From: Thermomicrobium sp. 4228-Ro
GTDB taxonomy: Bacteria > Chloroflexota > Chloroflexia > Thermomicrobiales > Thermomicrobiaceae
Assembly (NCBI RefSeq): GCF_026241205.1
Contig: NZ_JAPFQM010000001.1
Span: 1-64,000, forward strand
Length of the DNA stretch: 64,000 nucleotides
Reading direction: 5' to 3'
Within the stretch, counting starts at the first letter, position 1. Every line of letters starts with the position of its first letter. The notes beneath the pieces were generated by a model. That model saw nothing but the letters and a program-made list of their open reading frames with translations. It had not been told where the DNA came from and made no database searches. A program made the translations under genes and the position numbers. This document shows positions 28,829-36,240 of this stretch, one piece after another.

Positions 28829-30313
28829 GTGGAGCGCCCTGTGGATTCGGAGCGAAGTGTAACGGACGACCGGAGCCGACGGATCGTTATTCCAGCTCTT
28901 TCGCTCGTTCTGCTGATCGGCCCTTCCGGTGCGGGAAAGTCGACGTTCGCTCACGCGCACTTCCGCCCCACCGAAATCCTCTCGTCCGATGCCTTCCGGG
29001 CGATGATCGCTGACGATGAAACGGACCAGTCAGCGACCCGGGAAGCGTTCCAGATCCTGCATCAAGTCGCGGAAGCTCGCTTGCGTCGCGGTCGGTTGAC
29101 GGTCATCGATGCGACCAATACGCGCCGCGAGTCGCGTCTTCCATTGCTCGAGCTGGCCCGCCGGTATCACGTACCCTGTGTCGCGATCATCTTCGACTAT
29201 CCGAAAGAGGTCTATATCGCTCACGACCGCCAACGGACCGGTCGGCATGTCGGTGAGGCCGTCATCGAACGACAAGTTCGACAACTGGACGAAAGTCGAG
29301 CGGCCTTACGAGAAGAGCCGTTCCAGCGCCGCTACTGGCTCAAAAATCCGCAGGAGGCGGCACGAGCAGTCGTTGTCCGCCGACCGCTGCAGTGTGACCG
29401 GCGATGGTGGCGTGGTCCGTTCGACATTGTCGGTGACGTTCATGGGTGCTTCGACGAACTGGTCGAGCTCTTGGAACGGCTCGGATATCGCGTCGCAGAG
29501 CAGCGGACACGTTCGGGGGAGGTCCACTATCAGTTGCTGCATCCGGAGGGGCGACGACTGCTCTTCGTCGGCGATCTGGTCGATCGCGGACCGAAGATCG
29601 TCCCGGTGTTGCGTCTGGTCATGGCTGCCTGCGGGCGTGGTCGGGCCGCTGTGGTTCTGGGTAATCATGACCGAAAGTTGCTGCGCTATCTCGAAGGGCA
29701 CACGGTACGAATCGCACATGGTTTCGAGGTCACCGTGGAGCAAATCGAAACCGAGTCGCATGAGTTCAAGCAGCGCGTGCGCAACTTCCTCCTGCGTCTT
29801 CCGCATCACCTGGTTTTGGACGGGGGACGTCTCGTCGTTGCCCATGCGGGATTGCCGGAAGAGTACCATGGGCGGGATTCACCGGTTGTGCGTCGGATCG
29901 CGCTCTTCGGTGTTACCTCTGGTGAAGTCGACGAGCGCGGACTGCCGATCCGGGTAAACTGGGCGCGCGAGTATCGAGGGCGAGCGTACGTGGTCTACGG
30001 CCATACACCAGTAACCGATGCGGTGTGGATCAACCGAACCATCAATCTCGATACCGGGTGTGTGTACGGCAACCGCCTGACTGCCCTTCGGTATCCGGAA
30101 ATGGAACTCGTCTCGGTGCCAGCGCACCATGTCTATGCGGTGCCACCGCGACGTTTGCTCGAGCCGATGGAACTCGCGGAACATCCGGTGCTCCTTCCTC
30201 GCGAAGAACTCCTGGCATTAGCTGAGCGCTCGCTGCTCCAGGAGCAGGGTGACCAACAGTTGGTCTCGACCGCACCGACGATCCCAGAGTCGCCCGGCTC
30301 GCAATCCGACTGA
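28829..30313 (+). CDS. Polynucleotide kinase-phosphatase-like protein without ligase domain
   Basis: 494 aa from GTG 28829, with a strong GGAGGT site 8 bp upstream. Residues 20-180 are a P-loop kinase: GPSGAGKST at 31-39 and DATNTRRESR at 94-103. Residues 198-410 are a calcineurin-type phosphatase: GDVHGC at 202, GDLVDRG at 248, GNHD at 278, VVAHAGLP and VYGHTPV. Bacterial Pnkp RNA-repair enzymes have this kinase-phosphatase order followed by a ligase domain. Here the ligase is absent: only about 95 residues follow. Likely a nucleic-acid end-healing enzyme; a protein phosphatase role is not excluded. Confidence 0.85.
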   Translation: MERPVDSERSVTDDRSRRIVIPALSLVLLIGPSGAGKSTFAHAHFRPTEILSSDAFRAMIADDETDQSATREAFQILHQVAEARLRRGRLTVIDATNTRRESRLPLLELARRYHVPCVAIIFDYPKEVYIAHDRQRTGRHVGEAVIERQVRQLDESRAALREEPFQRRYWLKNPQEAARAVVVRRPLQCDRRWWRGPFDIVGDVHGCFDELVELLERLGYRVAEQRTRSGEVHYQLLHPEGRRLLFVGDLVDRGPKIVPVLRLVMAACGRGRAAVVLGNHDRKLLRYLEGHTVRIAHGFEVTVEQIETESHEFKQRVRNFLLRLPHHLVLDGGRLVVAHAGLPEEYHGRDSPVVRRIALFGVTSGEVDERGLPIRVNWAREYRGRAYVVYGHTPVTDAVWINRTINLDTGCVYGNRLTALRYPEMELVSVPAHHVYAVPPRRLLEPMELAEHPVLLPREELLALAERSLLQEQGDQQLVSTAPTIPESPGSQSD

Positions 30314-30408
30314 AGGGAGTGAGCTGACGACTTCCGGCGATCGAGGAAGCTCGCATGGAGTGTGGCAGTGATCGACCGTGGTTGGTGGGGCACTTCGGGT
30401 GCTGATCC

Positions 30409-30437
30409 TTGACAGCGGCGTGATGGGTGCCTATACT
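30409..30437 (+). promoter_or_regulatory. Consensus promoter for tRNA-Gly
   Basis: TTGACA (30409-30414), a 17-bp spacer, then TATACT (30432-30437). This near-perfect sigma-70 promoter ends 42 bp before the tRNA-Gly 5' end. Confidence 0.88.
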
Positions 30438-30479
30438 ATGGGGTGCAAGGGTGGTGAGGAGCCGCCCAACAAGGAAAAT

Positions 30480-30552
30480 GCGGAAGTGGCTCAGCTGGTA
30501 GAGCACCTCCTTGCCAAGGAGGAGGTCGCGGGTTCGAATCCCGTCTTCCGCT
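30480..30552 (+). tRNA. tRNA-Gly (GCC)
   Basis: 73-nt cloverleaf. Acceptor GCGGAAG pairs with CTTCCGC; D-arm GCTC/GAGC; anticodon stem CTCCT/AGGAG with loop TGCCA region giving GCC; T-arm CGGG-TTCGAAT-CCCG; discriminator T. CCA is not encoded. Has its own promoter and terminator. Confidence 0.96.
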
Positions 30553-30555
30553 CCG

Positions 30556-30587
30556 ATTCCCCGGTCGTACCGGGGAATTTCTTGTTG
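30556..30587 (+). terminator. Rho-independent terminator of tRNA-Gly
   Basis: 10-bp perfect stem ATTCCCCGGT/ACCGGGGAAT (30556-30565, 30569-30578) with a 3-nt loop, followed by TTCTTGTTGT. Confidence 0.85.
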
Positions 30588-31465
30588 TGCCTCCATTGAT
30601 GCCGCGGCATCCTCGCTACCCCGAAATCACCGCAGGCAGTCACGAGGCGGTCACCGGTCATCGCTGTTGGGTGATACAGTTCCGATCTCTCAGGAGAGAC
30701 GACTTCTCGCGAACGATCGGCTGTTCCCCCTCTCTCGTGTCTGGCACTCTGACATCCTCAGCGCTTCCACTCGTCGACAATCGTCTGCACTGGCTCGAGC
30801 ATGAGAGAGTAGACCACTGCTCATGCTTCACTCGTAGAGCTCGGACACACCGGTCAGCGTGGTGCTACTGGATACCTCCTCCGATGAGGTGCGCAGTGCC
30901 AACGATGCGGAATAAGCTGCGGTGTATCGCTGGCTAGCCGGTCGCGCAATGTCTTCGCTGCGTGTGCCTGAGAGCAGCCGAGGAGACGTACCACTGGTTT
31001 GACCGAACCCGTCCACTGGGCGGCTGCGAAACGAGTAGTTCTCACCACAACGTCAAGCCGATGAAAACCTGGCGGCAGCCGGAGCGGATGATAGCCCGAC
31101 GGATGCCTGGCTCCGTGCCATCACGACCGGTGTCGATGAAGAGCGGTGGAGCTAGACCGTTTTTTCCCTTCTGAGCGCGCCCCGGGCTGGTGAGGGTGCC
31201 ACCGTTCCGTTTCACGCGTCTCGATAGTTGACGATCGGTCCCTCTTCTCTTGGACGAGACGTGTTGATTGGATCAGAACCACGCTATCAGGGGAAAAACA
31301 TCCCGGCCGCTGGTGGAGCAGTGCCGGGACATGGCCAGGTCAGGGCAGAGCTGACCCGGCACTGGTAAGCCTAGCCGATCGCCCCCGCTGGCCGTGTCGC
31401 CGGCGGGGGGTTCGTACAGGTGTTCGACCACAATTGGACCACGCTCATTCGACTCGGTGGTGCGG
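30588..31465. other. 880-bp stretch without a convincing gene
   Basis: Between tRNA-Gly and tRNA-Leu no reading frame has gene-like codon use or a recognisable product. The best open piece is 31039-31155 (+), 38 codons ending ITTGVDEERWS, without a credible start; it could be a gene remnant. T6 at 31160-31165 and the two hairpins listed at 31319-31409 are the only clear structure. Unusual in a window this tightly packed. Confidence 0.6.
31319..31409. other. Two strong hairpins downstream of tRNA-Leu, possible structured RNA
   Basis: First structure: CAGTGCCGG/CCGGCACTG (31319-31327, 31356-31364), enclosing a one-sided bulge and an inner stem GTCAG/CTGAC (31339-31343, 31351-31355). Second: CCCCCGC-T-GGC / GCC-G-GCGGGGG (31382-31409), 11 pairs with one G-T. 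Neither is followed by a good T-run. On the minus strand they lie 55 bp and further past tRNA-Leu. I tested the SRP RNA pattern against them and its GGAA tetraloop is missing. Confidence 0.4.
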
Positions 31466-31549
31466 TGCGGGGAGCGGGATTCGAACCCGCACGGGAGGTC
31501 TTCCCTGCCGTTTTTAAGACGGCTGCGTCTGCCGTTCCGCCATCCCCGC
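31466..31549 (-). tRNA. tRNA-Leu (TAA)
   Basis: 84-nt class II cloverleaf with long variable arm. Acceptor GCGGGGA pairs with TCCCCGC; anticodon stem GCCGT/ACGGC with loop CTTAAAA (anticodon TAA); variable stem around GGGAAGACCTCCC; T-arm GCGGG-TTCGAAT-CCCGC; discriminator A; no encoded CCA. Confidence 0.96.
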
Positions 31550-31809
31550 TCGGCGATCGTCACTTTCAAGTATGCGTTCTCGGATCCCTCGGTGGCGAGA
31601 GACTGCTTGACCCTTATGCCGTACTCTCAGTGAGCGACGTGGAGACCGCTTGGACGAGGCCCGTTCGACCGAGCCCGCTCGAGCAGCGTGGTGCGAAGGG
31701 CGGATCGTGTCGGTTCTCGACCAGTGCACCCGCTCGGTGAGGCGCAGCGTGTCTTCCGTTCGTCTCCTCGGTCGAGTCCGATCTGGTGCTGTCCCGCCGC
31801 TCGCACCGA

Positions 31810-32778
31810 TCACCGGGTCCAGGAAAGACCCGACACGGCATCGATACCGTTGACAGCGAAGAGCTTCTTGGGCTCGCTCGTGCGTGGGGTACCGTCCGCT
31901 CCGATGGAAAACTCGATCGCGTACACCGCGAAATCGGCTCCGTCGACCTGGAGGAAGGCGATGAAGCGGCCATCCGGTGACCATGTGGGAGTGGCAACCA
32001 GACCTGTTGAGGTGAGCTGTACCGGCTGTCCGCCGCTCGCTGGAACGACATACAAATCATTCGCCTCGCCGTGCCGGCCGACGTAGGCGATCCACTGTCC
32101 ATCGGGTGACCACGCTGGCGCGTATTGGCCGTCACCGCCTTCGACGAGCGGCGTCAGTTCACCTGTACGCAGGTCGACGATCCACAGGTCGGTCCGCCGT
32201 TGTAGGCCATCCTCACGCGTGACACGGTGCACGAAAACGATCCGCGTGCCGTCTGGCGAGAAGGCAGGCTGATCGACATTGTCGCCGAGGCGTGTCGATG
32301 CTTCGATGCGTTGGGGTGTACCGCCATCAGCCGGAATCAACCAGAGGAAGTTCTTGAGCGAATTGAGGTCCGAAACGTACACGATGGTCGTGCCGTCCGG
32401 AGCCCAGGCTGGGCTCAGTGCCCAGACTGCGTTCTGGACATACTGGTAGGATCCGGGAGTGAACGATGGCTGGTTCCGTGTCAGCTGGGTGATACCCTGA
32501 CCATCGCTCCGGGCAACGTACAGATCAGAATACGCATCACCGAAACGTACGAACGCGATGCGTGCACCGTCCGGCGACCAACGGGGCCACGCTGCATTAC
32601 CGAGCCGCAGCAAACGGTGGATTTTGCCGTTCTCCCAAACAGCGATGTCACCGTCTTGAACGAACAGGATTCTGCCACCTGGCGAGGCTGCCAACGTCGT
32701 CTCGCTGTCGAAGCGCGTTGCGCCTGGAGCGCAGGCTACGACGAGACTGAGGACTACGAGAAGGCCTGCTCTCAGCAC
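31810..32778 (-). CDS. TolB-like beta-propeller lipoprotein
   Basis: 322 aa from GTG 32778, which overlaps the murE stop (GTGCTGA). The start gives a clean lipoprotein signal: LRAGLLVVLSLVVAC with the lipobox Cys at about residue 16; longer upstream frames lie inside murE. At least five WD40-like/TolB repeats follow, each with the W/F-S/A-P-D-G core (PRWSPDGARIAFV, PAWAPDGTTIVYV, PAFSPDGTRIVFV, PAWSPDGQWIAYV, PTWSPDGRFIAFL). Probably extracytoplasmic and protein-binding; a Tol-Pal role is not implied because no other tol gene is present. Confidence 0.82.
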   Translation of the reverse strand: MLRAGLLVVLSLVVACAPGATRFDSETTLAASPGGRILFVQDGDIAVWENGKIHRLLRLGNAAWPRWSPDGARIAFVRFGDAYSDLYVARSDGQGITQLTRNQPSFTPGSYQYVQNAVWALSPAWAPDGTTIVYVSDLNSLKNFLWLIPADGGTPQRIEASTRLGDNVDQPAFSPDGTRIVFVHRVTREDGLQRRTDLWIVDLRTGELTPLVEGGDGQYAPAWSPDGQWIAYVGRHGEANDLYVVPASGGQPVQLTSTGLVATPTWSPDGRFIAFLQVDGADFAVYAIEFSIGADGTPRTSEPKKLFAVNGIDAVSGLSWTR

Positions 32779-34280
32779 CGATAACCGAGTTCGGTGAGGG
32801 CGCGTCGCGCCTCTTCCAACTCGTTCCATGGTCGACGTTCGTCGCCATAGATGATGCACCGTTCGTGTCCCTTCCCGAGGAGGAGCACGACATCTCCCGG
32901 CTCTGCGCGCCGCAGCGCTTCTCGGATCGCGAGAGCACGATCCTCGATGCACAGAAACGAGCGTCCCGCTCTACCGCCTGCCGTGCGGATGCCTTCGGCG
33001 ATTTCCTCCAGAATACGGTGAGGATCTTCGTGCCGTGGATCCTCCGAGGTCACGATGACGAAATCTGCCAGTCGAGCGGCGATCGCTCCCTGCAGCCTTC
33101 GCTTGATCCGGTCCCGTTCGCCAGCACTCCCGAATACGGCGATGACTCGTCCATGCGCGATACGACGAGCCAGCGGGAGCACACGCTGGAACGCTTCCGG
33201 AGTATGTGCATAGTCCACGATAACGGTAAAGGGCTGACCACAGTCGACCGGTGTAAAGCGACCGGGCACGCTCGCCAACTGCTCGAGTCCTCGCACGATA
33301 CCGTCTAACGGCAGCCCGAGAGCGATGCCGACGCCGGCGGCGGCCAGCGCGTTGTCGACATTCCATTCGCCGATCAACTGCAAATGGACGGGTATCACCT
33401 GTTCTTGGTACTCGAGGACGAAGCGAGTTCCCGCTGTGCTGACCGCGACATCGGTGGCGCGCAATGCGGCTGGAGCATCCACGCCGTACCAGAGGATGGG
33501 GACATCGCCCGCGAATGCAGCTAGGGAACGTGCTCCCTCGTCTCGGGCATTGAGCACGATTCGCCGCGGATACGGACGATCTTCCCGGTCCCGAACGAAT
33601 TCCACGAGCCTGGCCTTGGCGCGGCGGTAGGCTTCGATCGTGCCGTGAAAGTCGAGATGTTCCTGTGTGATGTTCGTCACCACCGCGATATCGAAGGGGC
33701 AGTGGTCGACTCGATGGAGCACGAGGCCGTGGCTCGTCGCTTCGACGACTGCCCAATCGACACCCGCGTCGCGCATCGCGGCCAGCAGCTGCTGAACTTC
33801 CAGCGCTTCCGGCGTGGTTTGGCGGAAGTCATGCTCGTGATAGTCCTCACCCACCCGGATCGCGACTGTACCGATGAGGCCGGTCCGAAACCCGTTCGCG
33901 CGCAAAAGCGAATCGATCAAGAAAGTCGTCGATGTCTTGCCGTCTGTTCCGGTTACGCCGATGAGTCCCAGGCTACGGCCGGGAAAGCCGTAGAAACGCG
34001 CGGAAACGGCTGACAGCGCCGCACGGGTATCGGGAACGCGAGCGACTGCCGGATACATCTCTGTATCGTCGGTCCATTCTTCGACCAATGCTGCGACGGC
34101 ACCTCGCTCCCGTGCGTCGCGCAGATAGCGATGTCCGTCGGTGTGCTGACCGCGCAGTGCGACGAAGAGGCTCCCAGGTTGTGCGCGCCGAGAATCGTAC
34201 GCAATTGCTGAGATCGAGACCTCGGCATCCCCGCGGATGTCGGCAGGCAAATCCTGGAGCACGTCTCGGAGACTGGGCAT
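32772..34280 (-). CDS. murE: UDP-MurNAc-tripeptide synthetase MurE
   Basis: Adds the third amino acid to UDP-MurNAc-L-Ala-D-Glu in peptidoglycan synthesis. 502 aa from ATG 34280; longer frames upstream lie antisense to the FemAB gene. ATP loop GVTGTDGKTST at 108-118, EATSHGL at 180-186, TNITQEHLDFHG at 202-213, VDYAHTPEAF at 355-364, and GKGHE near the end. The motif that selects the third residue reads S-E-D-P-R-H-E-D (412-419) rather than the DNPR of DAP enzymes, so the added amino acid (DAP, Lys or Orn) is uncertain. Followed by a FemAB-like gene upstream on the same strand. Confidence 0.94.
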   Translation of the reverse strand: MPSLRDVLQDLPADIRGDAEVSISAIAYDSRRAQPGSLFVALRGQHTDGHRYLRDARERGAVAALVEEWTDDTEMYPAVARVPDTRAALSAVSARFYGFPGRSLGLIGVTGTDGKTSTTFLIDSLLRANGFRTGLIGTVAIRVGEDYHEHDFRQTTPEALEVQQLLAAMRDAGVDWAVVEATSHGLVLHRVDHCPFDIAVVTNITQEHLDFHGTIEAYRRAKARLVEFVRDREDRPYPRRIVLNARDEGARSLAAFAGDVPILWYGVDAPAALRATDVAVSTAGTRFVLEYQEQVIPVHLQLIGEWNVDNALAAAGVGIALGLPLDGIVRGLEQLASVPGRFTPVDCGQPFTVIVDYAHTPEAFQRVLPLARRIAHGRVIAVFGSAGERDRIKRRLQGAIAARLADFVIVTSEDPRHEDPHRILEEIAEGIRTAGGRAGRSFLCIEDRALAIREALRRAEPGDVVLLLGKGHERCIIYGDERRPWNELEEARRALTELGYRC

Positions 34281-34284
34281 CGTC

Positions 34285-35304
34285 TCAACCTTCCAGAGGT
34301 CTGAGGCGGCGCCACGCGGCGACGAGGAGCGGATTCCGGACACACTCGCGCATGCCCGGGTAAGTATACGAGGTGCCACCGAACCCGAGCTTGAACCGAT
34401 AGACTCCCCAGAGCCCAGCACGCACGTTTCGCTGGTCAGCGGAGGCCTCTGGCGGTGGCTCGTCGTCATCAGGAATGCCCCAGAGGTCATACCAACGGCA
34501 TCCGTGCTCGCGCGCCCATTGCAGAGCACGCCACTGGACAGCGTACGCTGGCATGTGTCGCTGCAGCTCGGTTCGCGAAGCGCCATACAGGTAGACTGCT
34601 TCGTCGCCGAATCGGACGACCAAGGCGGCAGCAGCGAGTGCACCGTCGAACTCGGCGAAGATCAGGGCAGCATCTTGACCGAATGTCTCCAGGAGGTCAG
34701 CGAAGTACTCAGGACGATGGATGCCGAACCCGTCACGCCGAGCGGTCTCCTCCAAGAGTTCATAGAAAGCGCCAAGTTCATGTGGATCAGCGAGACGAGT
34801 CGTGACGCCGCGACGACAGGCGAGCCGCACGTTGTACCGGGCCTTGGGCTTCATCTGGCGAAGCAATGCATCATCGTCACCTACTGGCACCTTGAGGGTG
34901 CGTCGAGGTTGGACGACCGTTGGGCTCGGTCGCCAGCCCAGCGATTGTGGCAGGAGTGCGGCCCCTCGTTCGTCTTCCGGTTCGACGAGGACGATGATCG
35001 CCCGTGTCTCGCGCGCGAGAGTATCGAGCGTCGTCTTCACGGCTTCAGCGAGTGCTGGCTCGGGCCGATCGCAAACTGGTCCGCGCGGCACGTACACGAG
35101 CGAAAGACCCCAAATGCTCCGGACGAGGGCTTGCGCTGCCGCGACAGCCTGGTTCGTCTCGAAGAGAAAGCGATACGGTTTCCACCCGTGTCGCTCCTTG
35201 AAAAGCCCCCAACGCCAGCTCTGGAGAAGCCGACCGCCCAGACGCGCGACGGTCGCATCCCATGCGGTCGCGTCGGTGGCCAGGGAAACGCGAGTCGTCA
35301 CCAT
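34285..35304 (-). CDS. FemAB-like peptidoglycan interpeptide-bridge aminoacyltransferase
   Basis: 339 aa. FemABX family, a double GNAT fold: LLQSWRWGLFKERHGWKPYRF at the N-terminus, VYVPRGPVCD, LLRQMKPKARYNVRLACRRGV in the middle, LYGASRTELQRHMPAYAVQWRALQWAREHGCRWYDLWGIP and LYRFKLGFGG-like VYRFKLGFGGTSYTYPG at the end. Family members add amino acids to the peptidoglycan side chain. It lies 4 bp ahead of murE, which supports a cell-wall role. Overlaps the HEAT-repeat gene by 7 bp. Confidence 0.88.
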   Translation of the reverse strand: MVTTRVSLATDATAWDATVARLGGRLLQSWRWGLFKERHGWKPYRFLFETNQAVAAAQALVRSIWGLSLVYVPRGPVCDRPEPALAEAVKTTLDTLARETRAIIVLVEPEDERGAALLPQSLGWRPSPTVVQPRRTLKVPVGDDDALLRQMKPKARYNVRLACRRGVTTRLADPHELGAFYELLEETARRDGFGIHRPEYFADLLETFGQDAALIFAEFDGALAAAALVVRFGDEAVYLYGASRTELQRHMPAYAVQWRALQWAREHGCRWYDLWGIPDDDEPPPEASADQRNVRAGLWGVYRFKLGFGGTSYTYPGMRECVRNPLLVAAWRRLRPLEG

Positions 35305-36218
35305 GGGGTCGCTCGGAGTGGGTCGCTCGCGAACACTGCCTCAGCCAGCGCTTCTTCCGCAGCCTCGCGCACGACCGGATCAGCTGATCGGACAAGCTGT
35401 CGAAGGACGTTGGTGGCGAGGGTACCCCCGATGCGACCGAGTGCGAGGATCGCGGCTCCCTGCACATCGCGGTCAGTGTCGCTGGTCAAGCGAATCAGAT
35501 CGTCGATCGCTTCCTCTGCGCCGATCTCGCCGCACGCAGTGGCCGCCTCGTACCGCAACTCCGGATCTTCGGACTGGAGTTCGTCGAGAAGAAGGGGAAG
35601 CCAGCGACGATCGAGCGAGCGACCCATCGCGTAGATCGCACTCACGCGCAGGCGATGATCTCCCGACCAGTACGCTTCTTCGATCGCAGAGAGGACTGTA
35701 GGGTCCGGATAGACAGCGATCGCTTCGAGCGCGCGCCGCCGCACCTCCACTGGCTCCGATGAGGCGAGCAGGCTCGTCAGTGCTTCGCGGATTCGTTGCC
35801 CTTCATGCTCGGGAAGGCGACCGTGAACATCCAGTTCCGCAAAGCGTCCGAGTGCTTGCGCGAGCGCAGCTCTCACGCTCGGTTCGGTTTCGATCGAGAG
35901 CCGAGCGAGCAGCCGATGCAAGACGCCAGTGTCCTCAGCTTCCCACAGCCCTTCGATGGCCGACCGGCGAACGTCAGCGTCCGGATCGTCGAGCGCAACG
36001 ACGAGGACCTGGCGGAAGTTGAGATCGATATTCGCTTCGCTCATTTCGACCATCAGATCGACAATGCGTCGACGATGGGTAGGAGGCAGTTGGGGCCACA
36101 ATTCGGCGATGAGCGGAACCATGGCCCGCGGGAGATCCGAAAGTTGCGCGATGTCAGTAGCTCGAATCTCTCGCTGCAGGCGCTCGAAAAGTTGTCGGAG
36201 TCTATCCGTCGTGAGCAT
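35298..36218 (-). CDS. HEAT-repeat protein
   Basis: 306 aa from ATG 36218. At least five HEAT-like helical repeats, each near 30 residues with D-x-D/E-x-R/V patterns (ALDDPDADVRRSAIEGLWEAED, IETEPSVRAALAQALGRFAE, SSEPVEVRRRALEAIAVY, GDHRLRVSAIYAMGRS, SEDPELRYEAATACGEIG, DTDRDVQGAAILALGRIGG). Such scaffolds bind proteins or nucleic acid; no catalytic domain is seen. Located between the 540-aa unknown gene and the cell-wall genes on the same strand, so possibly in one operon. Confidence 0.85.
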   Translation of the reverse strand: MLTTDRLRQLFERLQREIRATDIAQLSDLPRAMVPLIAELWPQLPPTHRRRIVDLMVEMSEANIDLNFRQVLVVALDDPDADVRRSAIEGLWEAEDTGVLHRLLARLSIETEPSVRAALAQALGRFAELDVHGRLPEHEGQRIREALTSLLASSEPVEVRRRALEAIAVYPDPTVLSAIEEAYWSGDHRLRVSAIYAMGRSLDRRWLPLLLDELQSEDPELRYEAATACGEIGAEEAIDDLIRLTSDTDRDVQGAAILALGRIGGTLATNVLRQLVRSADPVVREAAEEALAEAVFASDPLRATPW

Positions 36219-36240
36219 CGTTTCACGTCTGTCTCTCGGC

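Noticed and set aside
31313-31410. SRP (4.5S) RNA
   Set aside because: CCAGGTCAGG is present, but the GGAA tetraloop and the AGCAG asymmetric loop are missing on either strand.
31273-31569. Open frame on the minus strand covering tRNA-Leu
   Set aside because: It reads through the tRNA itself (the familiar spurious peptide of tRNA genes).
34237-35634. 465-codon plus-strand open frame
   Set aside because: Antisense to the FemAB-like and HEAT-repeat genes, which have clear domain matches.
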